A stretch of 16,211 bases of DNA from Firmicutes bacterium UBA5420 (GTDB taxonomy: Bacteria > Bacillota > Limnochordia > Darwinibacteriales > Darwinibacteriaceae). The notes beneath the pieces were generated by a model. It did not search any database. It was not told the DNA's origin and worked only from the letters and a program-made list of their open reading frames with translations. The stretch is taken from positions 3,741 through 19,951 of the forward strand of contig DHNI01000003.1 of assembly GCA_002409455.1 (NCBI GenBank), read 5' to 3'. The translations under genes were made by a program, and so were the position numbers. Shown here one piece after another: positions 1 through 7,900 of the stretch (the stretch's first letter is position 1; each line of letters begins with the position of its first letter).

Positions 1-27
1 GATCGTGTATTATGTGTTCTTTGAAAA

Positions 28-65
28 AGCGGGCTACGATCACCTTTCGGCATCCCTAGCCCGCT
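28..65 (-). terminator. Rho-independent terminator after the patatin gene
   Basis: A perfect 9-bp inverted repeat (AGCGGGCTA at 28-36, TAGCCCGCT at 57-65) is followed, reading the minus strand, by a run of T (plus-strand A at 24-28). Inside the stem is a second small helix, GCC-GAAA-GGT, closed by a GNRA-type loop. It lies 22 bases past the stop of the patatin gene, so it most likely ends that transcript. Confidence 0.8.
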
Positions 66-87
66 CTTGTAACTTTCGGATCAATCA

Positions 88-1194
88 TCAACCATGAACC
101 CTTTTGCCAACGACTGTGCGCAGCTGACCTAACCAACCTGGCTTTACTTCACGTTCAGCCACAGGTTTCTTCTTAATCTGATGTTCTAAAAGATACGAAA
201 AATAGGGGCTGTTCTTGGCAGGGAAGCTTTGCGGATCACGGATCATCCTAAAGAAACGCTCCCTGTTTTCAAGCCTCCCAGGCTGCAGGCCACGCTCCTG
301 AAAAAGCCTAGTCGCAACCTCATAACCTCTGGCAATCATCTGGGGAATGTATTCTACCTCAAAGGTGCCAATATCATAGATCAAAGGATTGATCGTCATG
401 ATCCTGCTGCAAGTCAAGGCCCGATCCTGCAATCGATCGCGATATTGCGCCCGCATCATAATATCTAAAGACTGGCTAAAGATCTCTAGAGGACCATCGT
501 CTAAGATTGTATCCCTGCGCATACCGGCGTAACCTAGATTCACCCCCAAAACCCTTGTGGCCTTGCCAAGGCGGACTGCAATGTTGATGGGGTAGCCATC
601 CCTGAGAGCGCCATCCACATAACAATCTGGACTTTGATCATCTGCAAACACAGCCGGTACAAACACTCCAGGAATGCTAATGCTAGCCCGTACTGCCTGG
701 GCAATGGTAAGATCGTCACGCAACGGATATTCTGCACACTTGCCGTCTTGATCCAAAATGAGTCCCATACCTTTGTAATCGCAAAAGACAGTCTGCTGAC
801 CATTATTGAGATTCACCGCAGGAATCAAAAGCTGGCATTTCCTTAAGTCTCGAAAATGTTGCACAGAAAGACTTTGAGCAATAATCTTCTCTATTGCTGC
901 ACCCCGTACGACCCCTACAAAACGCTTGATATCTAAGGTGAGCAAGGCCAAGATAGCTCCCCGCCAGTTTAGATCCACGATCTTCCCTTTAGCCCGGGTA
1001 TATTCTAAGAATAGATCCTCCAATTCTTGAGCGCAAAACCCTGTAGCATAGAGTGCGGCTACGATAGATCCTCCCGATGTTCCTACTATCACATCCGGTT
1101 CTAGAGCATATTCTTCAAGGGCCTTCAATACTCCAACATGGGCGGCAGCCCGTACACTGCCCCCCGATAAAACGAAACCAAGTCTATTTTTCAA
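88..1194 (-). CDS. Patatin-like phospholipase family protein (RssA/YchK type)
   Basis: Predicted serine acyl hydrolase acting on lipid esters through a Ser-Asp dyad. With the chosen start the protein has 368 residues. Visible motifs are the oxyanion-hole segment SGGSVRAAAHVG near residue 10, the nucleophile elbow GTSGGS with Ser40, the segment AVRASISIPGVFVP near 168-181, and the dyad Asp194 in VDGALRDG, the family's DG[GA] motif. No signal peptide is evident, so it is probably cytoplasmic. The longer frame opens with ATG at 1216-1218, but that codon lacks a ribosome binding site and sits near the predicted transcription start. A GAGGAGG at 1203-1209 lies 8 bases before a TTG at 1194, so I chose the TTG. 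Signal peptidase lies upstream on the same strand. The true substrate is unknown. Confidence 0.85.
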   Translation of the reverse strand: MKNRLGFVLSGGSVRAAAHVGVLKALEEYALEPDVIVGTSGGSIVAALYATGFCAQELEDLFLEYTRAKGKIVDLNWRGAILALLTLDIKRFVGVVRGAAIEKIIAQSLSVQHFRDLRKCQLLIPAVNLNNGQQTVFCDYKGMGLILDQDGKCAEYPLRDDLTIAQAVRASISIPGVFVPAVFADDQSPDCYVDGALRDGYPINIAVRLGKATRVLGVNLGYAGMRRDTILDDGPLEIFSQSLDIMMRAQYRDRLQDRALTCSRIMTINPLIYDIGTFEVEYIPQMIARGYEVATRLFQERGLQPGRLENRERFFRMIRDPQSFPAKNSPYFSYLLEHQIKKKPVAEREVKPGWLGQLRTVVGKRVHG

Positions 1195-1202
1195 ATTGAT
1201 AA

Positions 1203-1209
1203 CCTCCTC
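1203..1209 (-). promoter_or_regulatory. Ribosome binding site that sets the patatin TTG start
   Basis: GAGGAGG on the minus strand, 8 bases before TTG 1194. It lies inside the longer reading frame, downstream of the alternative ATG at 1218. This is why the shorter protein is preferred. Confidence 0.7.
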
Positions 1210-1220
1210 AGAATCCATAT

Positions 1221-1249
1221 ATTGTACACAGATCTGGGAAGCGTGTTCA
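1221..1249 (-). promoter_or_regulatory. Probable SigA promoter of the patatin gene
   Basis: Minus-strand -35 TGAACA (1244-1249, 4 of 6 consensus bases), 17-base spacer, -10 TACAAT (1221-1226, 5 of 6). The predicted transcription start is near 1214, at or inside the upstream ATG, which again favours the TTG start. Confidence 0.5.
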
Positions 1250-1345
1250 TGTCAGTGGAGTAGCAAAAAGACCATCAAATTCATAGTATTCAGTTAATTC
1301 TTTATAAAGATTGGGAACGTTGAATACCTACGAAACTCACTGGCC

Positions 1346-1909
1346 CTAAAAGGTCAGCGTCTTAAAGACATTAGGCCTAAAAATCAGATTTACTTGATTC
1401 AGTGGCCAATAACGCCAAATGGCCCGCCCAACAATTAGGTCACGGGGTAAAAAGCCCACCCGGCCAAAACGGCTGTCTTCACTATTATTACGGTTATCGC
1501 CTAAAACAAAATACGTATTTTCCGGAACAACTTGGGCTAAGAAACCGATGCGAGCCGGAGCAAAGGTATAGTTTTCGTCTATGGGTTGATCATTCACATA
1601 CACAACACCCTGAATAATGGCGACCTTATCGCCCGGCAGGCCAATCACTCGCTTCACAAATTGCTCGCTAGTATCTGCAGGGTTCTTAAAAACGATAATT
1701 TCACCCCGAGATGGTTCTGTAAAGCGGTAAGAAATCTTATCCACCAAGAGCCGCTCACCGTGCTGTAATGTTGGAAGCATAGAGTCCCCGTTCACAGTAT
1801 AGGCTCTGGCGATAAAAATCATGATAAAAGCAGCAATCAAGACCGCTGAGCCCACTGTCTCTAAAAGTTCTCGAATTTGGCTTTTCGGTTTGCGAATTTC
1901 TGGTTTCAA
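1346..1909 (-). CDS. lepB: Signal peptidase I
   Basis: Membrane-bound serine protease (S26) that cleaves signal peptides from proteins exported by Sec and Tat. The protein has about 187 residues, typical of short Gram-positive SPases. A basic N-terminus is followed by one membrane segment (roughly residues 17-36). The catalytic Ser43 is in NGDSMLPTL, the general-base Lys86 in EQFVKRVIGLPGD, and the conserved GDNRNNSEDSR box covers 137-147. Together these identify the family securely. The start is uncertain. The frame is open to a TTG at 1924, but no ribosome binding site precedes that codon. GGGGGT at 1917-1922 sits 7 bases before a second TTG at 1909, which I prefer. A hairpin separates it from the upstream YpiB-like gene. 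Confidence 0.93.
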   Translation of the reverse strand: MKPEIRKPKSQIRELLETVGSAVLIAAFIMIFIARAYTVNGDSMLPTLQHGERLLVDKISYRFTEPSRGEIIVFKNPADTSEQFVKRVIGLPGDKVAIIQGVVYVNDQPIDENYTFAPARIGFLAQVVPENTYFVLGDNRNNSEDSRFGRVGFLPRDLIVGRAIWRYWPLNQVNLIFRPNVFKTLTF

Positions 1910-1916
1910 GATGCCT

Positions 1917-1922
1917 ACCCCC
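1917..1922 (-). promoter_or_regulatory. Probable ribosome binding site of lepB
   Basis: GGGGGT on the minus strand can pair with the anti-Shine-Dalgarno ACCUCC using one G-U pair, at 7 bases from TTG 1909. The alternative TTG at 1924 has nothing comparable in front of it. Confidence 0.45.
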
Positions 1923-2030
1923 AAAATTGATGAGTGGATGTTTCCTAAATTGCGTTCCTGCTAAATCTTGCTAAAAAAAGTTCATCTGGAATTGTCAATA
2001 CCCTCAAGGTTTCCACACCCACTACAACAA

Positions 2031-2058
2031 ATCCTGCCTATTTGCATTTAGGCAGGAT
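2031..2058 (-). terminator. Hairpin terminator after the YpiB-like gene
   Basis: A perfect 10-bp inverted repeat (ATCCTGCCTA 2031-2040, TAGGCAGGAT 2049-2058) has an 8-base loop. On the minus strand it is followed by TTGTTGT, a weak T-tract. It lies 18 bases past the stop of the YpiB-like gene and before lepB, so it probably ends or attenuates that transcript. The broken T-tract lowers confidence in efficient termination. Confidence 0.65.
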
Positions 2059-2076
2059 GGAAACAATACCCGCATT

Positions 2077-2664
2077 TTACAATCTCCAGAAGCAAGAGTG
2101 ACAAACCTCTTTATACAACCTAATCGACTCTCTAAACAGCCTTTCATCGCGTGTGCGTAACGCTTCCTCGATTTGCTCCTTCAGCGTAATAGCCCAGAGG
2201 ATTAAATCAATTTGTTCCCGAATAAACGAAGTATAGCCAGCCCCGAGTGCTACAGGTGGAATGGCCTCGTTCGGTACCGCGATTTCCTCATACCAATCAG
2301 GAGTGTCCTCCTTAAAAATAAGCTGCACATGGAGTATTCCAGTAAAATCTTGTAGAACATCCCAGGCCTGCAGAGGATCTTGAATAGGAATGCCCCGCGT
2401 TTTTTGTTGCTCCCTGTGTAAACCACCATTCACCAACGTCAGATGCTCAGACTCACTACCTAGTTGCAGTTCAAAACCAACTCCAGCCGTTCCCATTTGT
2501 GAAATGACCATTGTATTCGATAAGTAATCCCGGGTGGTCACGAAAACTAGCTTTTCAAGCAAGGCTGGATGTACACAGATTTTTTCTAAAAAATCCCTGC
2601 TGCGTTCGTGTTTCAGGGGAACTTCACAAAAACGGCGTAAAGCATATTCTTTGTGCATGACCAT
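2077..2664 (-). CDS. YpiB-like protein (UPF0302 plus IDEAL-type domain)
   Basis: A 195-residue soluble protein with no signal peptide or membrane segment. I matched it from memory to the UPF0302/YpiB family of Bacillota. The cues are LLEKLVFV near residues 35-42, a TMVIS...GVGFEL strand pair near 51-66, and a strand ILHVQLIFKE followed by a Tyr/Trp-containing loop near 109-123. The C-terminal helix LKEQIEEALRTRDERLF (about residues 161-177) resembles the short IDEAL domain. The biochemical role of the family is not established. The ATG at 2664 has AAGGAGG 6 bases upstream. The gene lies 75 bases downstream of the metallo-hydrolase on the same strand and may share its transcript. The match is plausible, not certain. 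Confidence 0.55.
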   Translation of the reverse strand: MVMHKEYALRRFCEVPLKHERSRDFLEKICVHPALLEKLVFVTTRDYLSNTMVISQMGTAGVGFELQLGSESEHLTLVNGGLHREQQKTRGIPIQDPLQAWDVLQDFTGILHVQLIFKEDTPDWYEEIAVPNEAIPPVALGAGYTSFIREQIDLILWAITLKEQIEEALRTRDERLFRESIRLYKEVCHSCFWRL

Positions 2665-2739
2665 CTTACCCCTCCTTGCTAAAGAAGATCACTACACTAT
2701 ATGCAAATGCTGGGCAAGAATTCTTCCACTTTTGTTCCC

Positions 2740-3498
2740 CTAAACCTGAAGGGTCAAACCGTCATAGGCGAGATACACTCCTGTAGGCAACGTTTTACTC
2801 ATTTCTCCATGTTCAAGTAAATGGGAAATATGGGTGAAATAGGTGCGCTTCGCCCTAAGTTTCCGCGCTAAATCAAGAGCCTGCCCCACATTCATATGGG
2901 TGGGATGGGGCTCGTATCTGATCACGCCCAAAATCAAGATCTCCAAGCCTTGCAGCAGATCCAAAGAAGTAGGGGGAACATGGCTGCAATCCGTAATATA
3001 AGCCAAATTACCGATACGATAACCTAAAATCGGCAGTGCTCCATGAAAAACCGGAATAGGCTGTACCACTACATCTTGAATTCGAAAAGAATCTTGCACC
3101 ACAATCGTTTCTACCTGGGGCTTTCCCCCACCTTTTTGGGTCTTCCGGAAAACATAGGAAAAAACATCCCTTAATTCTGTTATAGTAGGCTCGTTTCCAT
3201 AGACAGGAATACTTTTGCTGGTAAGCTTACTGAAAACCCTCAGATCATCAAAGCCAAAGACGTGATCTGCATGACAATGGGTATAGAGTACACCGTCAAC
3301 CTGCTCAATGTTCGCCTTTAAAGCTTGCAGCCGAAATTCAGTGGCGGTATCAATTAAAAGGCTCGTCTCCTTTTCGCGCACCCAAAGAGAGCTACGGGTA
3401 CGCTTGTTCTTCGGATTACCACTTCTACACACAGCGCAATCACAGGTTATGACCGGTACACCATGGGATGTGCCGGTTCCCAAAAATGTAATTTCCAT
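2740..3498 (-). CDS. MBL-fold metallo-hydrolase, PhnP-like
   Basis: A 252-residue metal-dependent hydrolase of the metallo-beta-lactamase fold, closest in pattern to PhnP-type cyclic phosphodiesterases. The N-terminal strand LGTGTSHGVP is followed by a Cys cluster (C19, C21, C24), which in PhnP relatives holds a structural zinc. The metal-binding signature is H74-C-H-A-D-H79 in YTHCHADHVFGFDDLR. Later ligands are suggested by ITDCSH, a His in PTHMN and YFTHISH near the C-terminus. It is cytoplasmic by sequence. No phn gene is nearby, so a role in phosphonate use is not supported here. Its start lies 20 bases from the -35 box of the divergent SOS promoter, so LexA bound there could affect it, although I see no good minus-strand -35. 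Confidence 0.85.
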   Translation of the reverse strand: MEITFLGTGTSHGVPVITCDCAVCRSGNPKNKRTRSSLWVREKETSLLIDTATEFRLQALKANIEQVDGVLYTHCHADHVFGFDDLRVFSKLTSKSIPVYGNEPTITELRDVFSYVFRKTQKGGGKPQVETIVVQDSFRIQDVVVQPIPVFHGALPILGYRIGNLAYITDCSHVPPTSLDLLQGLEILILGVIRYEPHPTHMNVGQALDLARKLRAKRTYFTHISHLLEHGEMSKTLPTGVYLAYDGLTLQV

Positions 3499-3517
3499 AT
3501 TACCATCCTTTCCCTCC

Positions 3518-3547
3518 TTGACTAGAACCTCTGTTCCATATTATAAT
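3518..3547 (+). promoter_or_regulatory. SigA promoter of the imuB-like/dnaE2 cassette
   Basis: -35 TTGACT (3518-3523, 5 of 6 consensus bases), 18-base spacer, -10 TATAAT (3542-3547, perfect). The predicted transcription start is near 3554. One LexA box fills most of the spacer and the other covers the start point, as expected for a promoter repressed by blocking RNA polymerase. Confidence 0.8.
3524..3537. promoter_or_regulatory. LexA operator 1 (SOS box)
   Basis: AGAACCTCTGTTCC contains the palindromic core GAAC-N4-GTTC of the Bacillus-type LexA (DinR) box. It lies within the -35/-10 spacer of the cassette promoter. Its outer base (A instead of C) departs from the full CGAAC-N4-GTTCG form. 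Confidence 0.82.
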
Positions 3548-3552
3548 CAAGG

Positions 3553-3566
3553 CGAACACCCGTTCT
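3553..3566. promoter_or_regulatory. LexA operator 2 (SOS box)
   Basis: CGAACACCCGTTCT matches CGAAC-N4-GTTCG at 9 of 10 fixed bases. Its centre is 29 bases from the centre of operator 1, close to three helical turns, and it covers the predicted transcription start. Two boxes in one short promoter make LexA control highly likely. Confidence 0.87.
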
Positions 3567-3606
3567 GGTGATTTGCAAAGCGAATCAACAAGGAGGCGTA
3601 CTGCTT

Positions 3607-4722
3607 ATGACGATCATCTATTGTGGCTTACGCCACTTTTATATTTGCCATTATAACCAGCCTCTCGATGCTTACTACATTTTAACACACAATAAGGAAA
3701 TCTGGGACTTTTCCCCCGAGCTTAAAGGCTATGGCTTTACCAATCAAGGGAAGCCTCAAGCTATTTTCCATCTAGAAAAACCCATACTTACCATGCCTAT
3801 TACCTTAAGTGACTTTTTATCTTGTGCCGAAACGTGGCATAGATTTTCGCGCCACTACACCGAAGATCTCGAGATAGAATATCCTCATGCTTGGTACTTG
3901 CGCTTCAAGGAACCTGCCATTTGCGAACAATTCATCCTTGATTTCGATGCAAAGCTTGACCAAGAAAAGGGAGGGGGTATTTGGGGTGCTGGTCAAAGTA
4001 AGTTAGTGGCCAAACTAGCCGCCCACAACCGTACAGGATATGAGCGAATTATTCCTCCTGAGCAAACGAAAGGTTTTTTAGGCCAGATCCCTTTACAACG
4101 CTTGCCCCTCCCCATGTTGCCAACCTTGGAGAAGCTGGGCATAAAAACCATTGGAGAACTAAAAGAGATCCCCTTTGTGGAACTCAGTAACCAATTTGGG
4201 CAAAAAGCTGCCACTCTTCTCCAAAAACTTGGGTGCGGCGAGGATCCCATTCCCTTTCAACCCCAGAAAACCCAAGAATGTAGCTGGGTTCTTGATTGCA
4301 CTACCCTAGATGGTTTTATGAGGCCACTAACATCCCTTGAACTTAAACCCTATCTTCAGAAGGGTATGAAAAAACTAGCTTCTACCTTAGAAGACCAGCA
4401 CAGAGTAGCTGGTCACATCAAACTAGAGGCCCATTTATCTGAGGGAAGAGTTTATGAGAAACAGCGACAACTTAAGAAAGCCACAGATGATCCCCAGGTT
4501 TTAAGACGCCTAGTAGAAAACCTCCTGCCCCAAGACTTGATTGCTCAAATCAGCGTTGTGGTAAGCAAATTAGAGGCAACTCCCTTAGCCCAATTAACGA
4601 TGTTTTGGGAGCCTCAGGCCCCAACGTTACTAAACGAAGAACTTTTCAGCTACGCCCAGGTGGGTATCGAACTTCCTCGTCGAGAACGTCTTTTGATGCT
4701 TTGGAAGGAGTGTTTTACGTGA
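3607..4722 (+). CDS. imuB: Catalytically inactive Y-family polymerase (ImuB-like)
   Basis: A 371-residue relative of DinB/ImuB that probably acts as an adaptor bringing DnaE2 to stalled forks. The finger/thumb segment GIWGAGQSKLVAKLAAHN (124-141) and the helix-hairpin-helix region LPTLEKLGIKTIGELKEIP (171-189) match Y-family enzymes. The polymerase acids are absent. The usual HVDMDAFY reads YCGLRHFY, with Gly7 at the catalytic Asp, and the S-x-D-E box reads YPHAWYL with His94-Ala95. Such loss is known in ImuB. QLTMF at 329-333 is a candidate beta-clamp motif. The start is ATG 3607, 10 bases after AAGGAGG at 3590-3596; an upstream in-frame GTG at 3568 is close to the predicted transcription start and lacks such a site. 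Its stop overlaps the next gene's GTG. Confidence 0.82.
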   Translation: MTIIYCGLRHFYICHYNQPLDAYYILTHNKEIWDFSPELKGYGFTNQGKPQAIFHLEKPILTMPITLSDFLSCAETWHRFSRHYTEDLEIEYPHAWYLRFKEPAICEQFILDFDAKLDQEKGGGIWGAGQSKLVAKLAAHNRTGYERIIPPEQTKGFLGQIPLQRLPLPMLPTLEKLGIKTIGELKEIPFVELSNQFGQKAATLLQKLGCGEDPIPFQPQKTQECSWVLDCTTLDGFMRPLTSLELKPYLQKGMKKLASTLEDQHRVAGHIKLEAHLSEGRVYEKQRQLKKATDDPQVLRRLVENLLPQDLIAQISVVVSKLEATPLAQLTMFWEPQAPTLLNEELFSYAQVGIELPRRERLLMLWKECFT

Positions 4723-4958
4723 GCAAGCTCATCAATCAACCGGTCGAGCTCGAGTACGCCGGGGATTTTCCCCTTTCTTTCTCCTTTGGGCAGAATTTTA
4801 CCATCAATTATATCTTGAAACACTGGCGTGAAGCTGGGCAGTGGTGGGCGGGTGAACCAGAACTCTTTGTTTATGAAGTGAGCACCAATCGCTGCTACTG
4901 TGAACTTCACTTTCTACCGGATACCAAAACGTGGGTTCTGTATCGCCTAGCCGATTAA
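4719..4958 (+). CDS. Small protein between imuB-like and dnaE2 (DUF6504-like)
   Basis: A 79-residue protein starting at GTG 4719, which overlaps the stop of the imuB-like gene (GTGA) and has GGAAGGAG at 4703-4710 ending 8 bases before it. The coupling indicates tightly linked translation. The protein has no signal peptide. It is rich in aromatic residues (HWREAGQWWAGEPELFVYEV, residues 30-49) and ends WVLYRLAD. From memory this resembles DUF6504, a small domain found next to ImuB-like and DnaE2 genes; I cannot verify the match. Its function is unknown. By position it belongs to the same mutagenesis complex, in a cassette where no imuA or recA-like gene is seen. A longer in-frame reading from 4605 exists but lies wholly inside imuB. 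Confidence 0.7.
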   Translation: MSKLINQPVELEYAGDFPLSFSFGQNFTINYILKHWREAGQWWAGEPELFVYEVSTNRCYCELHFLPDTKTWVLYRLAD

Positions 4959-4971
4959 GGGGAGGTTCTTT

Positions 4972-7900
4972 ATGTTTGTCCATTTACATGTGCACTCTCC
5001 CTATTCATTCTTAGATGGCGCCTCCTCAATGGAGGCTTTACTTAACCAGGCAGCCCAGTGGGATATGCCAGCTATGGCCCTAACAGACCATAATAATGTG
5101 AGCGGTGCAGTAGAATTTCAAAAAACAGCCCTAGCCTTAGGATTAAAGCCCATTCAAGGCGCGGAAATTACTACAGAAGATGGAACCCACCTTACCCTTT
5201 TAGCTGAAAACAAAATGGGTTATCATGCTTTATGCCGCCTAATTACAGCGGGCTACACCTATGGTTCAAGGCACCAAGCTTTAATACCCTGGAAGGCTTT
5301 AGCCGAAAATAGTCGCGGCTTGCTTGTTCTAAGCGGCTGTCACCGATCGGGCGTGGCCCAAGCTGTTTTGGAAAAAGACTATACACAGGCAAAGGCGGAA
5401 GCTTTGCGTCTTGTGGAGATCTTTGGGCGTGGTCAAGTCTATCTGGAGATGATCCACAGCTACTTACCTTTCACCCAGCATCTCCTTAGGGAGCTTTTTA
5501 AACTCCATAAAGAATTACATATTCCACTTGTAGCCACCAATAATGTCCATTACTTGCGGAAAGACGATTTTCACATTCACGATCTTTTAGTCTGTACCCG
5601 TACTCAAACAAAACTTGGTGAGCTTCATATTGAGCGTCCCTTCAATGGTGAAAACTATTTTGCTTCTCCAGAAGAGATGAAAAAGCGCTTTGCTCCCTTT
5701 CCTGATGCCATTAAAAATACACTGGAAATTGCCGAACGCTGTGAAGCCGCGCTTGATTTAGGGCAAAATCTTTTCCCCCGCTACTTTCCTGATGCAGGTC
5801 CTGAAAAATCCGTTAGGGTCTTGCGCGAGTTGACCTGGGCTGGAGCAAAAAGGCGTTACCGGGCTATTTCGGCTCCCCTCAAGGAACGTATCGAACATGA
5901 GTTAAACATAATTGAACAGCTTGATGTGGCAGATTATTTTCTCGCTGTGTGGGATCTTGTGCAGTACGCCCAAAAGCAAAACATTCGTTACGCGGGCAGG
6001 GGTTCAGCAGCCGATTCCGTGGTGGTTTATTGTCTGGAGATTACCAATGTAGATGCCTTTGCCAGAGGACTTCTTTTCGAACGCTTTTTGAGCCTAGAGC
6101 GGGCCCAAAAACCCGATATTGATATTGATTTTGATGCCCGCTATAGAGATCAGGTGGCCGAGTACGTCTATGAGCGCTACGGTTCTGACCGGGTTGCTTC
6201 TGTCTGCACCTTTCAGACTTTTCATGCCCGCTCTGCCCTGCGAGATATGGGTAAGGCGCTAGGTTTTTCTCCCGTCGAATTACAGCAGATGACCAAAAAC
6301 ATCACTAGCATCCCGTCGGATGGTATTCGCTCCTTGCTGTACAGGCTCCCTGAACTAAAAAACCATCCCCTACACCAGGCAAAGTACGCCAAGCTCTTAG
6401 ATTACTGTACTGCCATCAATGGTTTTCCTAGGCAAATTGGCACCCACCTGGGGGGCTTAGTCGTAAGCGGCAAACCTTTAACTACAGTAACTCCCTTGCA
6501 ACCTTCAGCCAAGGGTGTTTTGATCACCCAATTTGATAAACATACTATTGAGGACTTGGGCCTAATTAAAATCGACTTACTTTCACTGCGTACCCTATCG
6601 GCTGTTTCCAATGCGGTACAAGAAATTGGACCAAAGTTAAGGTATAACGAAATTCCCACTAATGATGGGGCTACTTTTGCCCGCCTGCAAAAGGGTGATA
6701 CGGTAGGGGTATTTCAGCTTGAAAGCCCAGCTCAGCGCAGCTTACAATCCCGCCTACAAGCAGATCGCTTCGAAGATATTGTGGCCAGCGTAGCATTGAT
6801 TAGACCAGGTCCCATCAAAGGTAACATGGTGGATCCCTTTATTGCGCGCCGTCATGGCCGCGAAGAAATCACGTACATCCATCCCCAGCTAGAAAAGATC
6901 CTGGCTCCCACCTATGGTGTTGTGCTATACCAAGAACAGGTGATTGAAATAGCCACCGAGATTGCCGGTTTTACCCCTGGCGAGTCGGATCGTCTACGTA
7001 AGGTAATGACCAAGTTTCGCTCCCAAAAAGAAATGGAACAAATTGGGGAAGATTTTATCAAAAAGGCTAGCGCTCGGGGCGTGGAAAAAGAAACAGCCCA
7101 AGTGATTTTTTCCTATATTCAAGGCTACGCTGGTTATGGATTTTGTGAAGCCCATGCTGCCGCCTTCGCAGATACGGCTTACCGCACCGCTTATCTTTTA
7201 GAACACTTTCCAGCTCAGTTCTATGCCCAGCTTTTAAACCAGCAACCTATGGGCTTTTATCCTCCTAATACACTTTGCGTGCAGGCCAGAAACCGCGGGA
7301 TTACAATCCTCCCCCTCGACATTAATGCAAGCGATGTAGAGTTTACCGCAAACGATAACTCCATTCGCATTGGTCTTAAAGCGGTTAAGGGCATGGAAAA
7401 AGCCTTTCTGGATTCCATCACTTCTGCTCGCCAAAAGAGGCCTTTTTCCTCTGTGCAAGATTTTGTCTACCGCGCTAATATCAATAAGGATGTGGCGGAA
7501 AATCTGATCTTAGGGGGAGCTTTTGATTGGTTTTCAAATAATCGCAGGACTTTACTTTGGAACGTACCAAGACTTTATCAAAATAAGCAAGGGAGCCTCT
7601 TTTTTGAGACCCCGTCCTTAGATACCATGGCCGACTTTTCCCCCTTTGACCGCTGGGTTAAGGAATACGCCGTCCTCAGCCTTACAGCCCAGGGACATAT
7701 CATGGAATTTTTCCGCCCAAGGCTACCTAAAGAGGTGCTGACCAGTAAGATGGCTGAGCGTTGCGTAGAGGGTACTGTTCAAGTCGCGGGTCTTGTCATT
7801 CGTCCCCACAGACCGCCCACCCGAAGTGGAAAGACAGTGGTCTTTTTGACACTCGAAGATGAATATGGGCTGATCGATGTTACGATCTTTGAAGATATCT

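Noticed and set aside
1286..1327. Inverted repeat GTATTCA/TGAATAC in the gap after lepB as a terminator
   Set aside because: Only a 7-bp AT-rich stem with a 28-base loop. The nearest T-run is distant, so I do not call it a terminator.
5892..5905. LexA-like CGAACATGAGTTAA inside dnaE2
   Set aside because: It lies deep in coding sequence, its second half-site is imperfect, and no promoter is near. Chance match.
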